DNA of 45,274 nucleotides from Planctomycetota bacterium (GTDB taxonomy: Bacteria; Planctomycetota; Phycisphaerae; WQYP01), in NCBI GenBank assembly GCA_021800165.1, contig JAJYZF010000028.1, positions 1 through 45,274 on the forward strand, written 5' to 3'. The position numbers and the translations under genes were made by a program. Shown here in pieces: positions 32,320-41,488 of this stretch; positions within the stretch are counted from its first letter, which is position 1, and each line of letters starts with the position of its first letter. The notes beneath the pieces were generated by a model that saw only the letters and a program-made list of their open reading frames with translations, made no database searches and had not been told where the DNA came from.

Positions 32320-33546
32320 ATGATCCATCTGAGAAAGTTTCGACAAGTATCGGCGATACTTGCGGCGGCGGTATCACTATTTGTGTTGGCCGCCTGCCAA
32401 ACTTCGGGCTTGGGGACTGCGTCGTTGCCGGCGCCGCCGTCGGCACCAATGGGCACAATGCAGTGGCCGGCAACCACGGCGGTCAATGCGAGGGGGTATC
32501 CGGCGGTTCCGGCGATCTTACCAAAGCCGTTGGTGCTGGGCCCGGCGTATCCGGCGGTGATTCCCGTCGCGTGGCAGAGGACCGAGCCGTGGATCCGCGT
32601 GAAAATCACCCGGCAAAGCCCGGTGCGGCCATGGATTAATCCCATTCTTTATCGGGGTCGAATTGAAATAGATCGTCTGCCGGATGGCCGCTACATCGCA
32701 CTCAATGTGCTGCCGATCGAAGATTATCTGGCCGGCGTGCTTTCGCGGGAACTTTACGGCAATTGGCTGCCCGCTACGTATGATGCCCAGGCCATCGCCG
32801 CTCGCACCTACGCCCTTTATCAGATGGAAACTTTTGGTAAAACGCATGCCTGGGATGTCACGGGTAATCAGAATTCCCAGATGTATGGAGGGCGTAACGC
32901 GGAAACACCACGGGCTTGGAATGCGGTGCGGGCTACTTGGGGCCAGGTGATGATGGCCACGAAAGATGGCATGACCGGAATTTTTTGTGCCTATTATTCC
33001 GCATGCAACGGAGGGGCCATTCAAAGCGCCGCCGACGCCTGGGGCGACCAGCCGTTGCCAGAACTCGGGGCGCGGGTGACCGGGGATCTCGATGATCAAT
33101 GCCGGTTGTTTTCCTGGCCGACGATGCGCATTTCCAAGGCGTTTGTGCGTCAGGCCGTGACTTGGTGGGGGCAGCGCAATAAACTGCCTTATCTGGCGGA
33201 TTTAGGGCCGATCTCCGATGTGGAAATTACCCGATACAACCGTATTACCAACCGCCCCGAGATCATCACGCTCATTGACGTTCATGGACATATCGGAAAG
33301 ATGCGTGCGGAAGAATTTCGGCTGGCCCTGCTGATGGATCCCAATCGCCGGGTGAAGGCCCCGCCCAGCAGCTTTTTCAAAATCCGCAACGATGGGGCTT
33401 ATATTTTGCTGGTGGATGGTCATGGCTATGGCCACGGCGTGGGCTTATCTCAATGGGGTGCGCAGGCTCTGGCCCAGCGCGGCTATTCCGGAGACTACAT
33501 ATTGTCCTACTTTTATCCAGGCGAGCGGATCCACAAGCTCTGGTAA
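32320..33546 (+). CDS. SpoIID/LytB-domain lipoprotein
   Basis: A 408-residue protein. The signal peptide ends in the lipobox LAAC (Cys at about 25), so it is probably a lipoprotein. The SpoIID domain shows DYLAGVLSRELYGNWLP and AQAIAARTYALYQM (about 127-170), YYSACNGGAIQSAADAWG, and the final GYGHGVGLSQWGAQAL. SpoIID proteins are lytic transglycosylases acting on denuded peptidoglycan glycans; homologues occur in many non-sporulating bacteria. The catalytic Glu is most likely the one in SRELYGNW (family knowledge). AAAGGA 6 bases before the ATG at 32320 decides the start. It is convergent with the MFS gene, 25 bases away. Confidence 0.9.
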   Translation: MIHLRKFRQVSAILAAAVSLFVLAACQTSGLGTASLPAPPSAPMGTMQWPATTAVNARGYPAVPAILPKPLVLGPAYPAVIPVAWQRTEPWIRVKITRQSPVRPWINPILYRGRIEIDRLPDGRYIALNVLPIEDYLAGVLSRELYGNWLPATYDAQAIAARTYALYQMETFGKTHAWDVTGNQNSQMYGGRNAETPRAWNAVRATWGQVMMATKDGMTGIFCAYYSACNGGAIQSAADAWGDQPLPELGARVTGDLDDQCRLFSWPTMRISKAFVRQAVTWWGQRNKLPYLADLGPISDVEITRYNRITNRPEIITLIDVHGHIGKMRAEEFRLALLMDPNRRVKAPPSSFFKIRNDGAYILLVDGHGYGHGVGLSQWGAQALAQRGYSGDYILSYFYPGERIHKLW

Positions 33547-33571
33547 GCGGCCGCGGAAGCATGCTGATTCC

Positions 33572-34990
33572 TTATCCCGCAGTGGGGGCGGGACGGATAT
33601 GGGCACGGGAATGATCTTCAAGCCGCCGGGCGAACATCAGCAGCGGCAGACAGAGTAGACAGCCACAGGCGAAGAAAATACTGTAACGGTTCCAAGCCAC
33701 CCAGCCGGTGTAGCTGTGATGGGCGCCGATGGCTTCCAATATGACGCCCCAGATCAGCGGAGAAAGACCGGCGGCCACGCTGGTAGCCACGGCAAAGACT
33801 GCAAAATAATGGTTGCGGCCATGGTGGGGGATATTGAGGCTTTGCAGACGATTATTGGCGGCGGCGAAATTCAACGCGGAAATTCCCATAAGCAGGTACA
33901 AAATTCCGATAAAAACCGGATCCAAGGGAATGATTTTTGCAGCCAGTGCCCACCAGCCCAGAAAAATCAAGATGGATGCGACCACGCACAGCGTCATAAT
34001 GGGCCGAGATCCGATATGGTCAATGACCACGCCGCTCCAGAGCAGGGAAGCTAAACCTCCCAAGACCGATACGCTTGAGAGCAGGACAATAGCGCTTTGG
34101 GAAAGACCTTCAGTTTGGCGCAAGAAGGCAATCGTAAATACCCCCAAGCCGCCCCACACCAGACTGTAGACCACGTTAAAAACGCCCAGTTGTCGGAAGC
34201 TTCGTTGTTGGAGCATGGCGACCAGGCGAACCCGGGCTCCGCTGCGGGCATGAGATTCCGGCGTGGATATCTCCGGCAGGCGAACCAGGCACAGTAAACT
34301 GGCGAACCCCCCTGTTCCGGCCAGGACAAACACCAGTGCGAATTGCCACGGGTGGGGATTGCCAAGCAAGCAGGCCGCCGCCACCAGCAGAGAGATGACG
34401 TTGCCGGCTTGGCCGAAGAGTTGATCGCGCGTGAAAAATTTGCCCCGCACATCCGGAGGCACCAGAGAAGTAACCCAGGGCATGTAGGCCCCGCCGGTAA
34501 TGCTGCGGAAGATGCTAAAGACTCCAATCGAAGCCAATAACCATGCGATTTTAGCCAGGTTCGAGTCGGGCCAGAGCACCGAGCCGGCCAAGGCAAAAAT
34601 GAACACCGTCCGGGCCGCCCAACCACTGACCATCACACGGCGGTAGCCGAACCGGGGCAACAGATATGCACCCGGAATCTGTAACACGACCAGCAAGGGC
34701 GGAATGGCGGCCAGCAGACCGAGAATGGCATCTCCGCAACCGATACTTTTGGCATAAAGGATCAGGGGTGAGCCAAGCACCAGCGACCAGGAGACGGCAT
34801 TGAGCAAGGAAAAGCGATTGGCCCATGAAACTCCCGGCGGCAGCCCAACGGCGGAAAGCATGCCAAACGGAATCACGGGAGAGCCGGCAAAGCGCAAACT
34901 TAACGGCGCACCTTCCTGCGGCTGGGGTTCCAGTGGCGTACTTTCATGGATGTCATCTGCCAGGGGCACCTGACCGGATTTTTTAACCAT
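33572..34990 (-). CDS. MFS transporter
   Basis: A 472-residue membrane protein with about 12 hydrophobic segments in two halves, starting after a hydrophilic N-terminus of about 50 residues. GDAILGLLAAIPPLLVVLQIPGA and the loop LPRFGYRRVMVSGW are MFS-like, as is DHIGSRPIM between the halves. It follows the Gfo/Idh/MocA oxidoreductase gene on the same strand with an 11-base gap, so the two are likely co-transcribed. A sugar or sugar-derivative substrate would fit that pairing (inference). Confidence 0.85.
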   Translation of the reverse strand: MVKKSGQVPLADDIHESTPLEPQPQEGAPLSLRFAGSPVIPFGMLSAVGLPPGVSWANRFSLLNAVSWSLVLGSPLILYAKSIGCGDAILGLLAAIPPLLVVLQIPGAYLLPRFGYRRVMVSGWAARTVFIFALAGSVLWPDSNLAKIAWLLASIGVFSIFRSITGGAYMPWVTSLVPPDVRGKFFTRDQLFGQAGNVISLLVAAACLLGNPHPWQFALVFVLAGTGGFASLLCLVRLPEISTPESHARSGARVRLVAMLQQRSFRQLGVFNVVYSLVWGGLGVFTIAFLRQTEGLSQSAIVLLSSVSVLGGLASLLWSGVVIDHIGSRPIMTLCVVASILIFLGWWALAAKIIPLDPVFIGILYLLMGISALNFAAANNRLQSLNIPHHGRNHYFAVFAVATSVAAGLSPLIWGVILEAIGAHHSYTGWVAWNRYSIFFACGCLLCLPLLMFARRLEDHSRAHIRPAPTAG

Positions 34991-35001
34991 TGTTTATGCT
35001 T

Positions 35002-36189
35002 CTATGCCACATCGGCAATGCGTACCCATTGGCGTTGCTGGTGGCTTATCATGACTGCTTCCAACACTTCTTGACAGCGCAGGCCGTCTTCAAAATTAGC
35101 GTGGAAGGCGCGGCGTGGCGCTGCGAGGTTTTCGAGTATGTCGTTAGCGGTGTTAATAAAGGTGTGTTCATAGCCAATGACATGGCCGGCCGGCCAGTAT
35201 TTGCCGCTGTAAGGATCCTGCCCGGCGGAAACACTGATGCGACGCCAACCTTTTTCCCGGGCCGGCAGCGTATCATCAAAAAAGTCCAGGTAGCTGAAAT
35301 CTTCAAAGTGAAAACGGATGGCCCCTTTATCCCCATTGATTTCGATGCTATTGCCATTGTGGTGGCCGGTGGCAAAGCGCGTAGCTTCAAAAGTGCCGAT
35401 GGCACCGCTTTTGAAACGGGCAAGAAAAAGAACCGCATCATCCACGGTAACCCGGCCCTTTTTGACTTTTTCGCCGCGGCGCACCTGTGCGGTCAGCCCT
35501 TCCACCATTTCGCCAATCGGACGCTCTTTTATAAAGGTATGGGCCAGGCCGCAGACTTCCTGAAATTCATCATTGAGCAGGAATCGCGCCATATCAATGC
35601 TATGGGCACCCAAATCCCCATGGGAACCGGATCCGGCGACTGCCCCGGACAGCCGCCATACCAACGGAATATTCGGATTTTTAATCCAATCTTGCAGATA
35701 CACCGCGCGCACATGAAAAACCTTGCCGATGCGCCCTTCTGTGACCAACTGGCGGGCAAAGGCCAACGCCGGTACCCGGCGATAATTAAACCACACAAAG
35801 TTGGGCACTCCGGCTTTTTTGGCTGCCGCGGCCATCTGTTGGGCTTCCGGCAGCGTACGGGCCAATGGCTTTTCGCAGCAGACGGCTTTACCGGCGGCAA
35901 TGGCGGCCAAGGCGACTTCCGCATGGGCGTTATTCGGAACTGTGATATCCACCAGGTTTATTTCCGGATTGGAAACCACGCGGCGGTAATCGGTGGCCAC
36001 GTTTTTCCACCCCCAACGCTCCGCGGTCTGCATGGCTTTAGCCTGATTACGGCCACAGAGGGTGTGCATGACGGGCCGCAGCGGTGGATCGAAAAAGTGC
36101 GGCACCTGAAGCCACGCATTGCTATGGGCTTTACCCATGAACTGATAGCCTATAAGGCCCACGTTAACCACTCGTGCTTTGTCCGCCAT
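35002..36189 (-). CDS. Gfo/Idh/MocA-family oxidoreductase
   Basis: A 395-residue NAD(P)-dependent dehydrogenase of sugars or inositol-like polyols. The N-terminal Rossmann start is VVNVGLIGYQFMGKAHSNAW (degenerate GxGxxG), followed by DITVPNNAHAEVALAAI and the EKPLARTLPEAQQM motif with the conserved Lys of the family. The C-terminal alpha/beta domain contains GDLGAHSIDMARFL, where the catalytic His-Asp region is expected. The start at 36189 has GAGGA 9 bases before it. First gene of an operon with the MFS transporter. The substrate cannot be read from sequence. Confidence 0.9.
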   Translation of the reverse strand: MADKARVVNVGLIGYQFMGKAHSNAWLQVPHFFDPPLRPVMHTLCGRNQAKAMQTAERWGWKNVATDYRRVVSNPEINLVDITVPNNAHAEVALAAIAAGKAVCCEKPLARTLPEAQQMAAAAKKAGVPNFVWFNYRRVPALAFARQLVTEGRIGKVFHVRAVYLQDWIKNPNIPLVWRLSGAVAGSGSHGDLGAHSIDMARFLLNDEFQEVCGLAHTFIKERPIGEMVEGLTAQVRRGEKVKKGRVTVDDAVLFLARFKSGAIGTFEATRFATGHHNGNSIEINGDKGAIRFHFEDFSYLDFFDDTLPAREKGWRRISVSAGQDPYSGKYWPAGHVIGYEHTFINTANDILENLAAPRRAFHANFEDGLRCQEVLEAVMISHQQRQWVRIADVA

Positions 36190-36539
36190 TATGTTGATCC
36201 TCGCCGTTGACCAAGTTGTCCAAGATGGCTGCAAGCCAAACGATGATGCAGCCGACTGGTTGGATTTTATCCGCGGCTATTCCCCAGCGTCAATGGAAGG
36301 ACTTTGAAAACTTATTTTATTTTTCAGTTTTTTTGTTATTAACTTATGAAAACTGGCGGATATAATCTTAATAGAGGTTAAGAGACGCACGGGGGGCAGA
36401 TCTCATTGAATTGAGCCAGTCCATCGGCTCTTAAGTGCTGGCTCGCATGGGCTTTGCCCTTGGGTCTGGGTATCTTTTGACCGGGGGGGAGGGTTATCAC
36501 AGGCTTCCCCTGACAGGGTGGCCGGAGAAAGGTAGACTG
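36190..36539. promoter_or_regulatory. Divergent promoter region
   Basis: About 350 bases between the oxidoreductase (-) and the LOV protein (+). An AT-rich stretch (36304-36375) contains TATAAT at 36361-36366 with a weak TTAACT-like -35 box, pointing toward the LOV-GGDEF-EAL gene. Nothing else was recognised. Confidence 0.45.
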
Positions 36540-38615
36540 ATGCAAATACTACCCATCGGCGACCAGGTTTTTCGGCAGTTTTTTGATTCCAGTCCAACTG
36601 TGGCGTTGGTGGTGGATCTTGCGGATGGCAAAATTGTGGCGGCGAATGCGGCAGCGGCCGCCTTTTATGGGTGGACGTCCGAGCAGTTACTCTCGATGAC
36701 CATGGCTCAAATTAACACCATGCCGCCGGAGGGTATGGCCAATTTACTTTCGCACCTGAGGCAAGCGGACGGCGGATTGTTCTATTTCCGGCATCGGCTG
36801 GCCTCCGGAGAAATTGTCGATGTGGAATCTTCCAATACGGCCACGCTGGTCAACGGACAGCGCTTATGTCTGGTTCTTGTGCATGACCTGACCGATCAAA
36901 AGCGGGCGGAGGAATCGCTGTGGCTGGCCCGACGGGCGATGGATGCGTCCGCGACCGGCCTGACCATTGCGGATGGTCGCCATCCAGACCTACCGCTGAT
37001 CTATGCCAATCCCGCTTTTCTACAAATGACCGGCTACACACGCGAAGAGGTGCATGGCCGGAATTGTCGCTTTCTACAAAATGATGATCGCAACCAGCCG
37101 GGATTGGAGACTCTGCGATCGGCCCTGAAAGCGGGCAAGGCGTGTGAAGTCACTTTACGCAACTACCGCAAGGATGGCCGGGCATTTTGGAATGAGATTA
37201 CGATTGCCCCGGTCTTCGATGCAGCCGGAATGATCACCCATTACATTGGGACACAGAAAGACATTTCCGATCGCAAAGCCGCCGAGGCTCATGTGGAGCG
37301 ACTGGCTTATTTTGATTCGCTTACCGAGTTGCCCAACCGTCGCCTATTTTTAGATCGGCTCAATAACAATCTGGGATGGTCCATCCGAAATAACACTCAT
37401 GGGGTGGTAGCAGTACTCGATTTGGATAATTTTAAGAATCTCAACGACGCCGAAGGCCCTGAAATGGGAGACCTTCTGCTACGAGAGATTGCGACGCGGC
37501 TGCAAAGCTGCCTGCGTGAAGGCGATACCGCCGCCCGGCTGGGGGGAGATGAATTCGCCGTTTTGCTGGCTAACCTGTCCGCGGACGCAGCTACTGCGGC
37601 ACAGTTCGGGCGGGCTATTGTAGAACGCATCAGCAAGGCCATTGGAGCGCCGCTCACGCTGGGCTGCATTAAACAGCAGATGACCGCCAGCATAGGTGCG
37701 GTGGTCTTTCCCACCGGTAAGGCATCTCCCGTGGAGCTTTTGCAGAAAGCGGATACCGCCGTCTACCGGGCCAAGGCCGCCGGCAGAAACGCGCTCGCGT
37801 ACTTTGAACCAGCCATGCAGGAGCACGTGCAGCACCGTGTGAAAATTGAACGCGAACTGCGTGGCGCTCTGGAATCGGGAGAGCTTCGCATGTTTCTTCA
37901 GCCGCAGGTTCTTGCGAACGGCACTACGATTGGGGCTGAAGCGCTTATTCGTTGGCAACACCCATCCAAAGGTCTGGTGCCGCCCCTGGATTTTATCCCC
38001 GTAGCGGAAGAAACCGGCTTAATCGTGACCATTGGGGAATGGATTTTTCGGCAAGCCTGCCAGACCGTGAAACGGCTGGAGACCTGGAATAATGGACTGC
38101 GCATTGCCATTAATGTCAGTCCGCGCCAATTCCGCATGGCTGATTTTCCGGCGCGCATGGCAGCCATCATTCAGGAAGTGGGCATCAAGCCGCACCAAGT
38201 GGCCATGGAAGTGACGGAAGCGGTTTTTTTTGACAATCTTAGCCATGCGGTGGCAACGATGAATGAACTCAAAAGCTTGGGCGTGCGCTTGTCCCTCGAT
38301 GATTTCGGCACTGGCTATTCGTCGCTGTCCTATCTGCAAAAATTACCGATTGCAGAGCTAAAGATCGACCGGTCATTTATTAAAGACGCCCCCACCAATC
38401 CCAACGACGCGGCACTGGTGGAGGCTATTTTGGCCGTAGCCCGCCAGCGCCAGCTTGATGTAGTCGCCGAGGGCGTGGAAACGGTCAAACACGTGGAATT
38501 TCTCAAATCACGTGGCTGCCGACTGTTTCAGGGTTACTACTTCGGGCGACCGGTTCCGGTGGAGGAATTTGTGGCCGCCATCGAAAAGCCCCAAGCTGAT
38601 TCGCCAGCCGGCTGA
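36540..38615 (+). CDS. LOV-GGDEF-EAL blue-light c-di-GMP protein
   Basis: A 691-residue protein: PAS (about 8-125), LOV (about 128-246), GGDEF (about 250-425), EAL (about 435-685). The LOV signature GRNCRFLQ (173-180) has the flavin-adduct Cys176, with NYRKDG, FWNEI and the Gln in YIGTQKDIS also present, so a light-sensing FMN domain is expected. GGDEF (334-338) and EAL (467-469) are both intact, as are LDDFGTGYSS and EGVET. It may make or degrade cyclic di-GMP under blue light control, fitting a strain with pili. The start at 36540 follows GGAGAAAGG; the frame is open to 36435. No transmembrane segment was seen. Confidence 0.93.
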   Translation: MQILPIGDQVFRQFFDSSPTVALVVDLADGKIVAANAAAAAFYGWTSEQLLSMTMAQINTMPPEGMANLLSHLRQADGGLFYFRHRLASGEIVDVESSNTATLVNGQRLCLVLVHDLTDQKRAEESLWLARRAMDASATGLTIADGRHPDLPLIYANPAFLQMTGYTREEVHGRNCRFLQNDDRNQPGLETLRSALKAGKACEVTLRNYRKDGRAFWNEITIAPVFDAAGMITHYIGTQKDISDRKAAEAHVERLAYFDSLTELPNRRLFLDRLNNNLGWSIRNNTHGVVAVLDLDNFKNLNDAEGPEMGDLLLREIATRLQSCLREGDTAARLGGDEFAVLLANLSADAATAAQFGRAIVERISKAIGAPLTLGCIKQQMTASIGAVVFPTGKASPVELLQKADTAVYRAKAAGRNALAYFEPAMQEHVQHRVKIERELRGALESGELRMFLQPQVLANGTTIGAEALIRWQHPSKGLVPPLDFIPVAEETGLIVTIGEWIFRQACQTVKRLETWNNGLRIAINVSPRQFRMADFPARMAAIIQEVGIKPHQVAMEVTEAVFFDNLSHAVATMNELKSLGVRLSLDDFGTGYSSLSYLQKLPIAELKIDRSFIKDAPTNPNDAALVEAILAVARQRQLDVVAEGVETVKHVEFLKSRGCRLFQGYYFGRPVPVEEFVAAIEKPQADSPAG

Positions 38616-38850
38616 TGCCGTTGGCCGGAGCCATTATGGATGGATGGATGGATGGATGGATCCGGCTCGCGAGAAAAAAAGGATGCACCCAGTCTCGCCA
38701 TGCCTGGTGCCCATCTCAGGCCTGTTGTGTGCGCGCTTCACTACGTATTGTCTCTTCTAACCCTAAAACAGGTCGTTGGTGGCGGCAAGGGGCGGGTACG
38801 CGCGCCGCAGGGCTTCATTTCATGGCCGGATGGTGTTATTCTGGGTGTCG
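38616..38850 (+). repeat. Intergenic region with ATGG microsatellite
   Basis: An ATGG tetranucleotide array of 6.5 units runs from 38636 to 38661, starting 20 bases after the LOV protein's stop and about 190 bases before the binding-protein gene. Nothing else was recognised in the region. Confidence 0.75.
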
Positions 38851-40536
38851 ATGCGGCGTGTGCTGATTATTTTTTCCGGCCTGCTGATGCTGATCTTTGT
38901 CGGCGGCTTCTGGATTTCCGGCGGTGATGCGGTACGCTCCCGGGCGATTATTTTTTGCCAGGCTGGGCAAATTCACACGCTGGACCCTGCCGGGATGACG
39001 TGGATGCAGGATATTCGCGCGGGCCTGGCCCTGTGGCAGGGGTTGACACAGTATAACCCTACGACACTGCGCCCGATCCCCGGCGTAGCCAAAAACTGGA
39101 CGCTTTCCGCCAATGGGCGCACGTACACGTTTCACCTCCGTCGCCGGGCACGCTGGTCCAACGGAGATCCGGTAACGTCCGCCAACTTTGTCTTCGCGTG
39201 GAAACGCATGTTACAGCCGGCGACCGGAGCGGGTTATGTGGAAATGTTTTTCCATATTGCCGGGGCCAGGGCTTATTTTGACGCTTTGGCTAAAACACGC
39301 GGGAGGCCTCGGCCATTTTCATCGGTGGGCATCAAGACACCAGATTTGCATACACTTATTGTGCATCTGAATGCTCCGTGCCCTTATTTTCTGGATCTGA
39401 TGGCGTTTCCGCCTTTTTTTCCACTCAACCAGCAGAGCATGGCACGCTTCGCCGTCCGGAACGGTGCTTCGTTTAGCTACTACAACCTACGGTTTACCAG
39501 GCCCCCATATCTGGTAACCGACGGTCCGTACCGCCTCACGGCGTGGAAGTTTCACCAGTATCTGGAGTTCAAGCCCAACCGGTATTTCTGGGCGCGTTCG
39601 ACGGTGCATTGCCGGGAGCTGCGCATTGTTTCGTTTTCAGATTCGCTTTCGGCTTTCCGGGCCTACCAGAGCGGAGCGGTGGATGTGCTTTCATTTGTAC
39701 CACCGGAATTTACCGCGGCGCTGCTGCGTCAGCAGCAGGCAGGTCTGCGGCACGATGTGCATTATAGACCGGTTTTTGGTACGTATTATTACATTGTTAA
39801 TTGCGCGCGAGCGCCGTTAGACAATCCGCTGATTCGTCGGGCGCTGGACCTGGCCATCAACAAAAAGCAGATTGTGGATGATGTCACGCGGCTCCATGAA
39901 AAACCGCTGACGGTGCTGGTGCCGCCCGGAACCATTCCGGGCTACCATAGTCCGCATGGACTGGCGATGAATGTTCCGGAAGCCCGCCGACTGATGCGGC
40001 GGGCGGGTTATCCGGACGGGCGGGGCCTGCGGCCGCTGAAGTTTCTGACCAACGATACCGATTCCATGAACATGCTGGTGGCGCAGGCCATTGCGCAGAT
40101 GTGGCAGCGCAACTTGGGGGTGCGAATTCGTATTGCCACGGAAGAGAGCAAGGCCTTTAACCAGGACTGCGTGCAGGGCAATTTTGACATCGCGCGGGCC
40201 GGCTGGTACGGAGACTACATGGACCCCACCACCTGGCTGGATCTTTTTGTGTCCGGCAATCCTAACAACCACAGTCGATTTACCAACCGGCAATACGATC
40301 AGTTAATGGAGCGGGCGGAGAGCAAGGCGGATCCAGCGCGGCGGTTGGCCCTGCTCACAGACGCGGAGCGGTTGTTGGTGGATCGGTACATGCCGGCCCT
40401 TCCATTGTTTCAATATACCGATGGCCTGATGTATCATGCGCGGGAGATCGGTGGTATCCGGTCGAATGTGCGGATGATAACGCTGCTGCAATACATTCAT
40501 TGGAAACACCGGCCCCATGGAGACACGTATCGATGA
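38851..40536 (+). CDS. Peptide ABC transporter substrate-binding protein (SBP family 5)
   Basis: A 561-residue OppA/DppA-like protein. An N-terminal signal or membrane anchor (MRRVLIIFSGLLMLIFVGGFW) is followed by IHTLDPAGMTW, LWQGLTQYNPTT and VAKNWTLSANGRTYTFHLRRR, the conserved family start. DNPLIRRALDLAINK and the later QYDQLMERAESKADP are also typical. No lipobox Cys follows the signal directly. The start is uncertain: 38851 gives a normal signal peptide, while ATG at 38830 or 38776 would lengthen it; none has a strong Shine-Dalgarno. The next gene overlaps by 4 bases and encodes a matching permease. Confidence 0.88.
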   Translation: MRRVLIIFSGLLMLIFVGGFWISGGDAVRSRAIIFCQAGQIHTLDPAGMTWMQDIRAGLALWQGLTQYNPTTLRPIPGVAKNWTLSANGRTYTFHLRRRARWSNGDPVTSANFVFAWKRMLQPATGAGYVEMFFHIAGARAYFDALAKTRGRPRPFSSVGIKTPDLHTLIVHLNAPCPYFLDLMAFPPFFPLNQQSMARFAVRNGASFSYYNLRFTRPPYLVTDGPYRLTAWKFHQYLEFKPNRYFWARSTVHCRELRIVSFSDSLSAFRAYQSGAVDVLSFVPPEFTAALLRQQQAGLRHDVHYRPVFGTYYYIVNCARAPLDNPLIRRALDLAINKKQIVDDVTRLHEKPLTVLVPPGTIPGYHSPHGLAMNVPEARRLMRRAGYPDGRGLRPLKFLTNDTDSMNMLVAQAIAQMWQRNLGVRIRIATEESKAFNQDCVQGNFDIARAGWYGDYMDPTTWLDLFVSGNPNNHSRFTNRQYDQLMERAESKADPARRLALLTDAERLLVDRYMPALPLFQYTDGLMYHAREIGGIRSNVRMITLLQYIHWKHRPHGDTYR

Positions 40537-41453
40537 CTCGATTTCTGATATCCCGCGCCGCCCAGTCGGTACTGGTGATATGTGTGGTATACACCTGCAC
40601 CTTCTGGCTGTTGATGGCCGCTCCCGGCAACCCGTTTATTGGAGTCAAGCAGCCGCCCCCGGCCATCATCCACGCCCTGAAAGTGCGGTATGGGCTTAAT
40701 AACCGGTGGCATGCGTATTGGGCCTACCCGTGGCGGGTCATCACCCGTGGTGATCTGGGGCCTACCATCAGCTATGCCAACTGGACGGTGCTGGATGTTA
40801 TTCGATCGTCGTTGCCCATTTCGGTTTCATTGGGGGCCATGGCTCTGCTCATTGCGCTGTGGCTGGGCGTGGGACTGGGCATGCTGGGGGCGTTGACCCG
40901 CGGACATTGGCCGGATTTGGCCCTGACGGTGGGCAGTCTTTTGGGCATCAGTGTGCCGAGTTTTGTCATCGGTTCGATTTTACTGCTGGTGTTTTCCACC
41001 TATTGGGCGCTTTTGCCCTCCGGTGGCTGGGGAGATCTGGCCCAGGTCATACTGCCCGCAGGTGCCCTGGCGGTGGGATTTCTGGCCTATATTGCCCGGT
41101 TGACCCGGATCGGCATGCTGGACGAGTTTTCCGCGGATTACGTACGCACCGCCCGAGCCAAGGGTGTGCCGCCAGGCCGCGTCATGGTGGGACATATTCT
41201 GCCCAACGCCACGCTGCCGGTGCTTTCGTTTCTCGGTCCCGCGGCGGCGGCGTTATTGACGGGATCTTTTGTGGTGGAGAAAATTTTTGCCATTCCCGGC
41301 ATGGGCGAGGATTTTGTCAACGCCTGCCTGGATAAAGATATTCCCCTGGTGCTGGGTATTGTGATGGTATATACAGTGCTGCTGGTGGCGTTTAACCTGC
41401 TGGTGGATATTGCCTATGTCTTTGCGGATCCGCGGATATCATTACACGGATGA
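40533..41453 (+). CDS. Peptide ABC transporter permease (OppB/DppB type)
   Basis: A 306-residue inner membrane permease starting MTRFLISRAAQSVLV, overlapping the previous stop by ATGA. About six membrane segments and the ABC-facing EAA-like loop (YVRTARAKGVPPGRVMVGHI, about 208-227) are visible, followed by LPNATLPVLSFLGP and FAIPGMGEDF. Normally OppC, OppD and OppF follow; here the next gene is an unrelated amidohydrolase, so the partner permease and ATPases must be elsewhere or be lost. Confidence 0.9.
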   Translation: MTRFLISRAAQSVLVICVVYTCTFWLLMAAPGNPFIGVKQPPPAIIHALKVRYGLNNRWHAYWAYPWRVITRGDLGPTISYANWTVLDVIRSSLPISVSLGAMALLIALWLGVGLGMLGALTRGHWPDLALTVGSLLGISVPSFVIGSILLLVFSTYWALLPSGGWGDLAQVILPAGALAVGFLAYIARLTRIGMLDEFSADYVRTARAKGVPPGRVMVGHILPNATLPVLSFLGPAAAALLTGSFVVEKIFAIPGMGEDFVNACLDKDIPLVLGIVMVYTVLLVAFNLLVDIAYVFADPRISLHG

Positions 41454-41488
41454 ATTCGGGTGGCGGCGCACGTTAAGGAATTTGGTAG

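Noticed and set aside
36435..36539. N-terminal extension of the LOV protein back to 36435
   Set aside because: The PAS domain begins just after 36540, where a Shine-Dalgarno is present; the extension is not conserved-looking.
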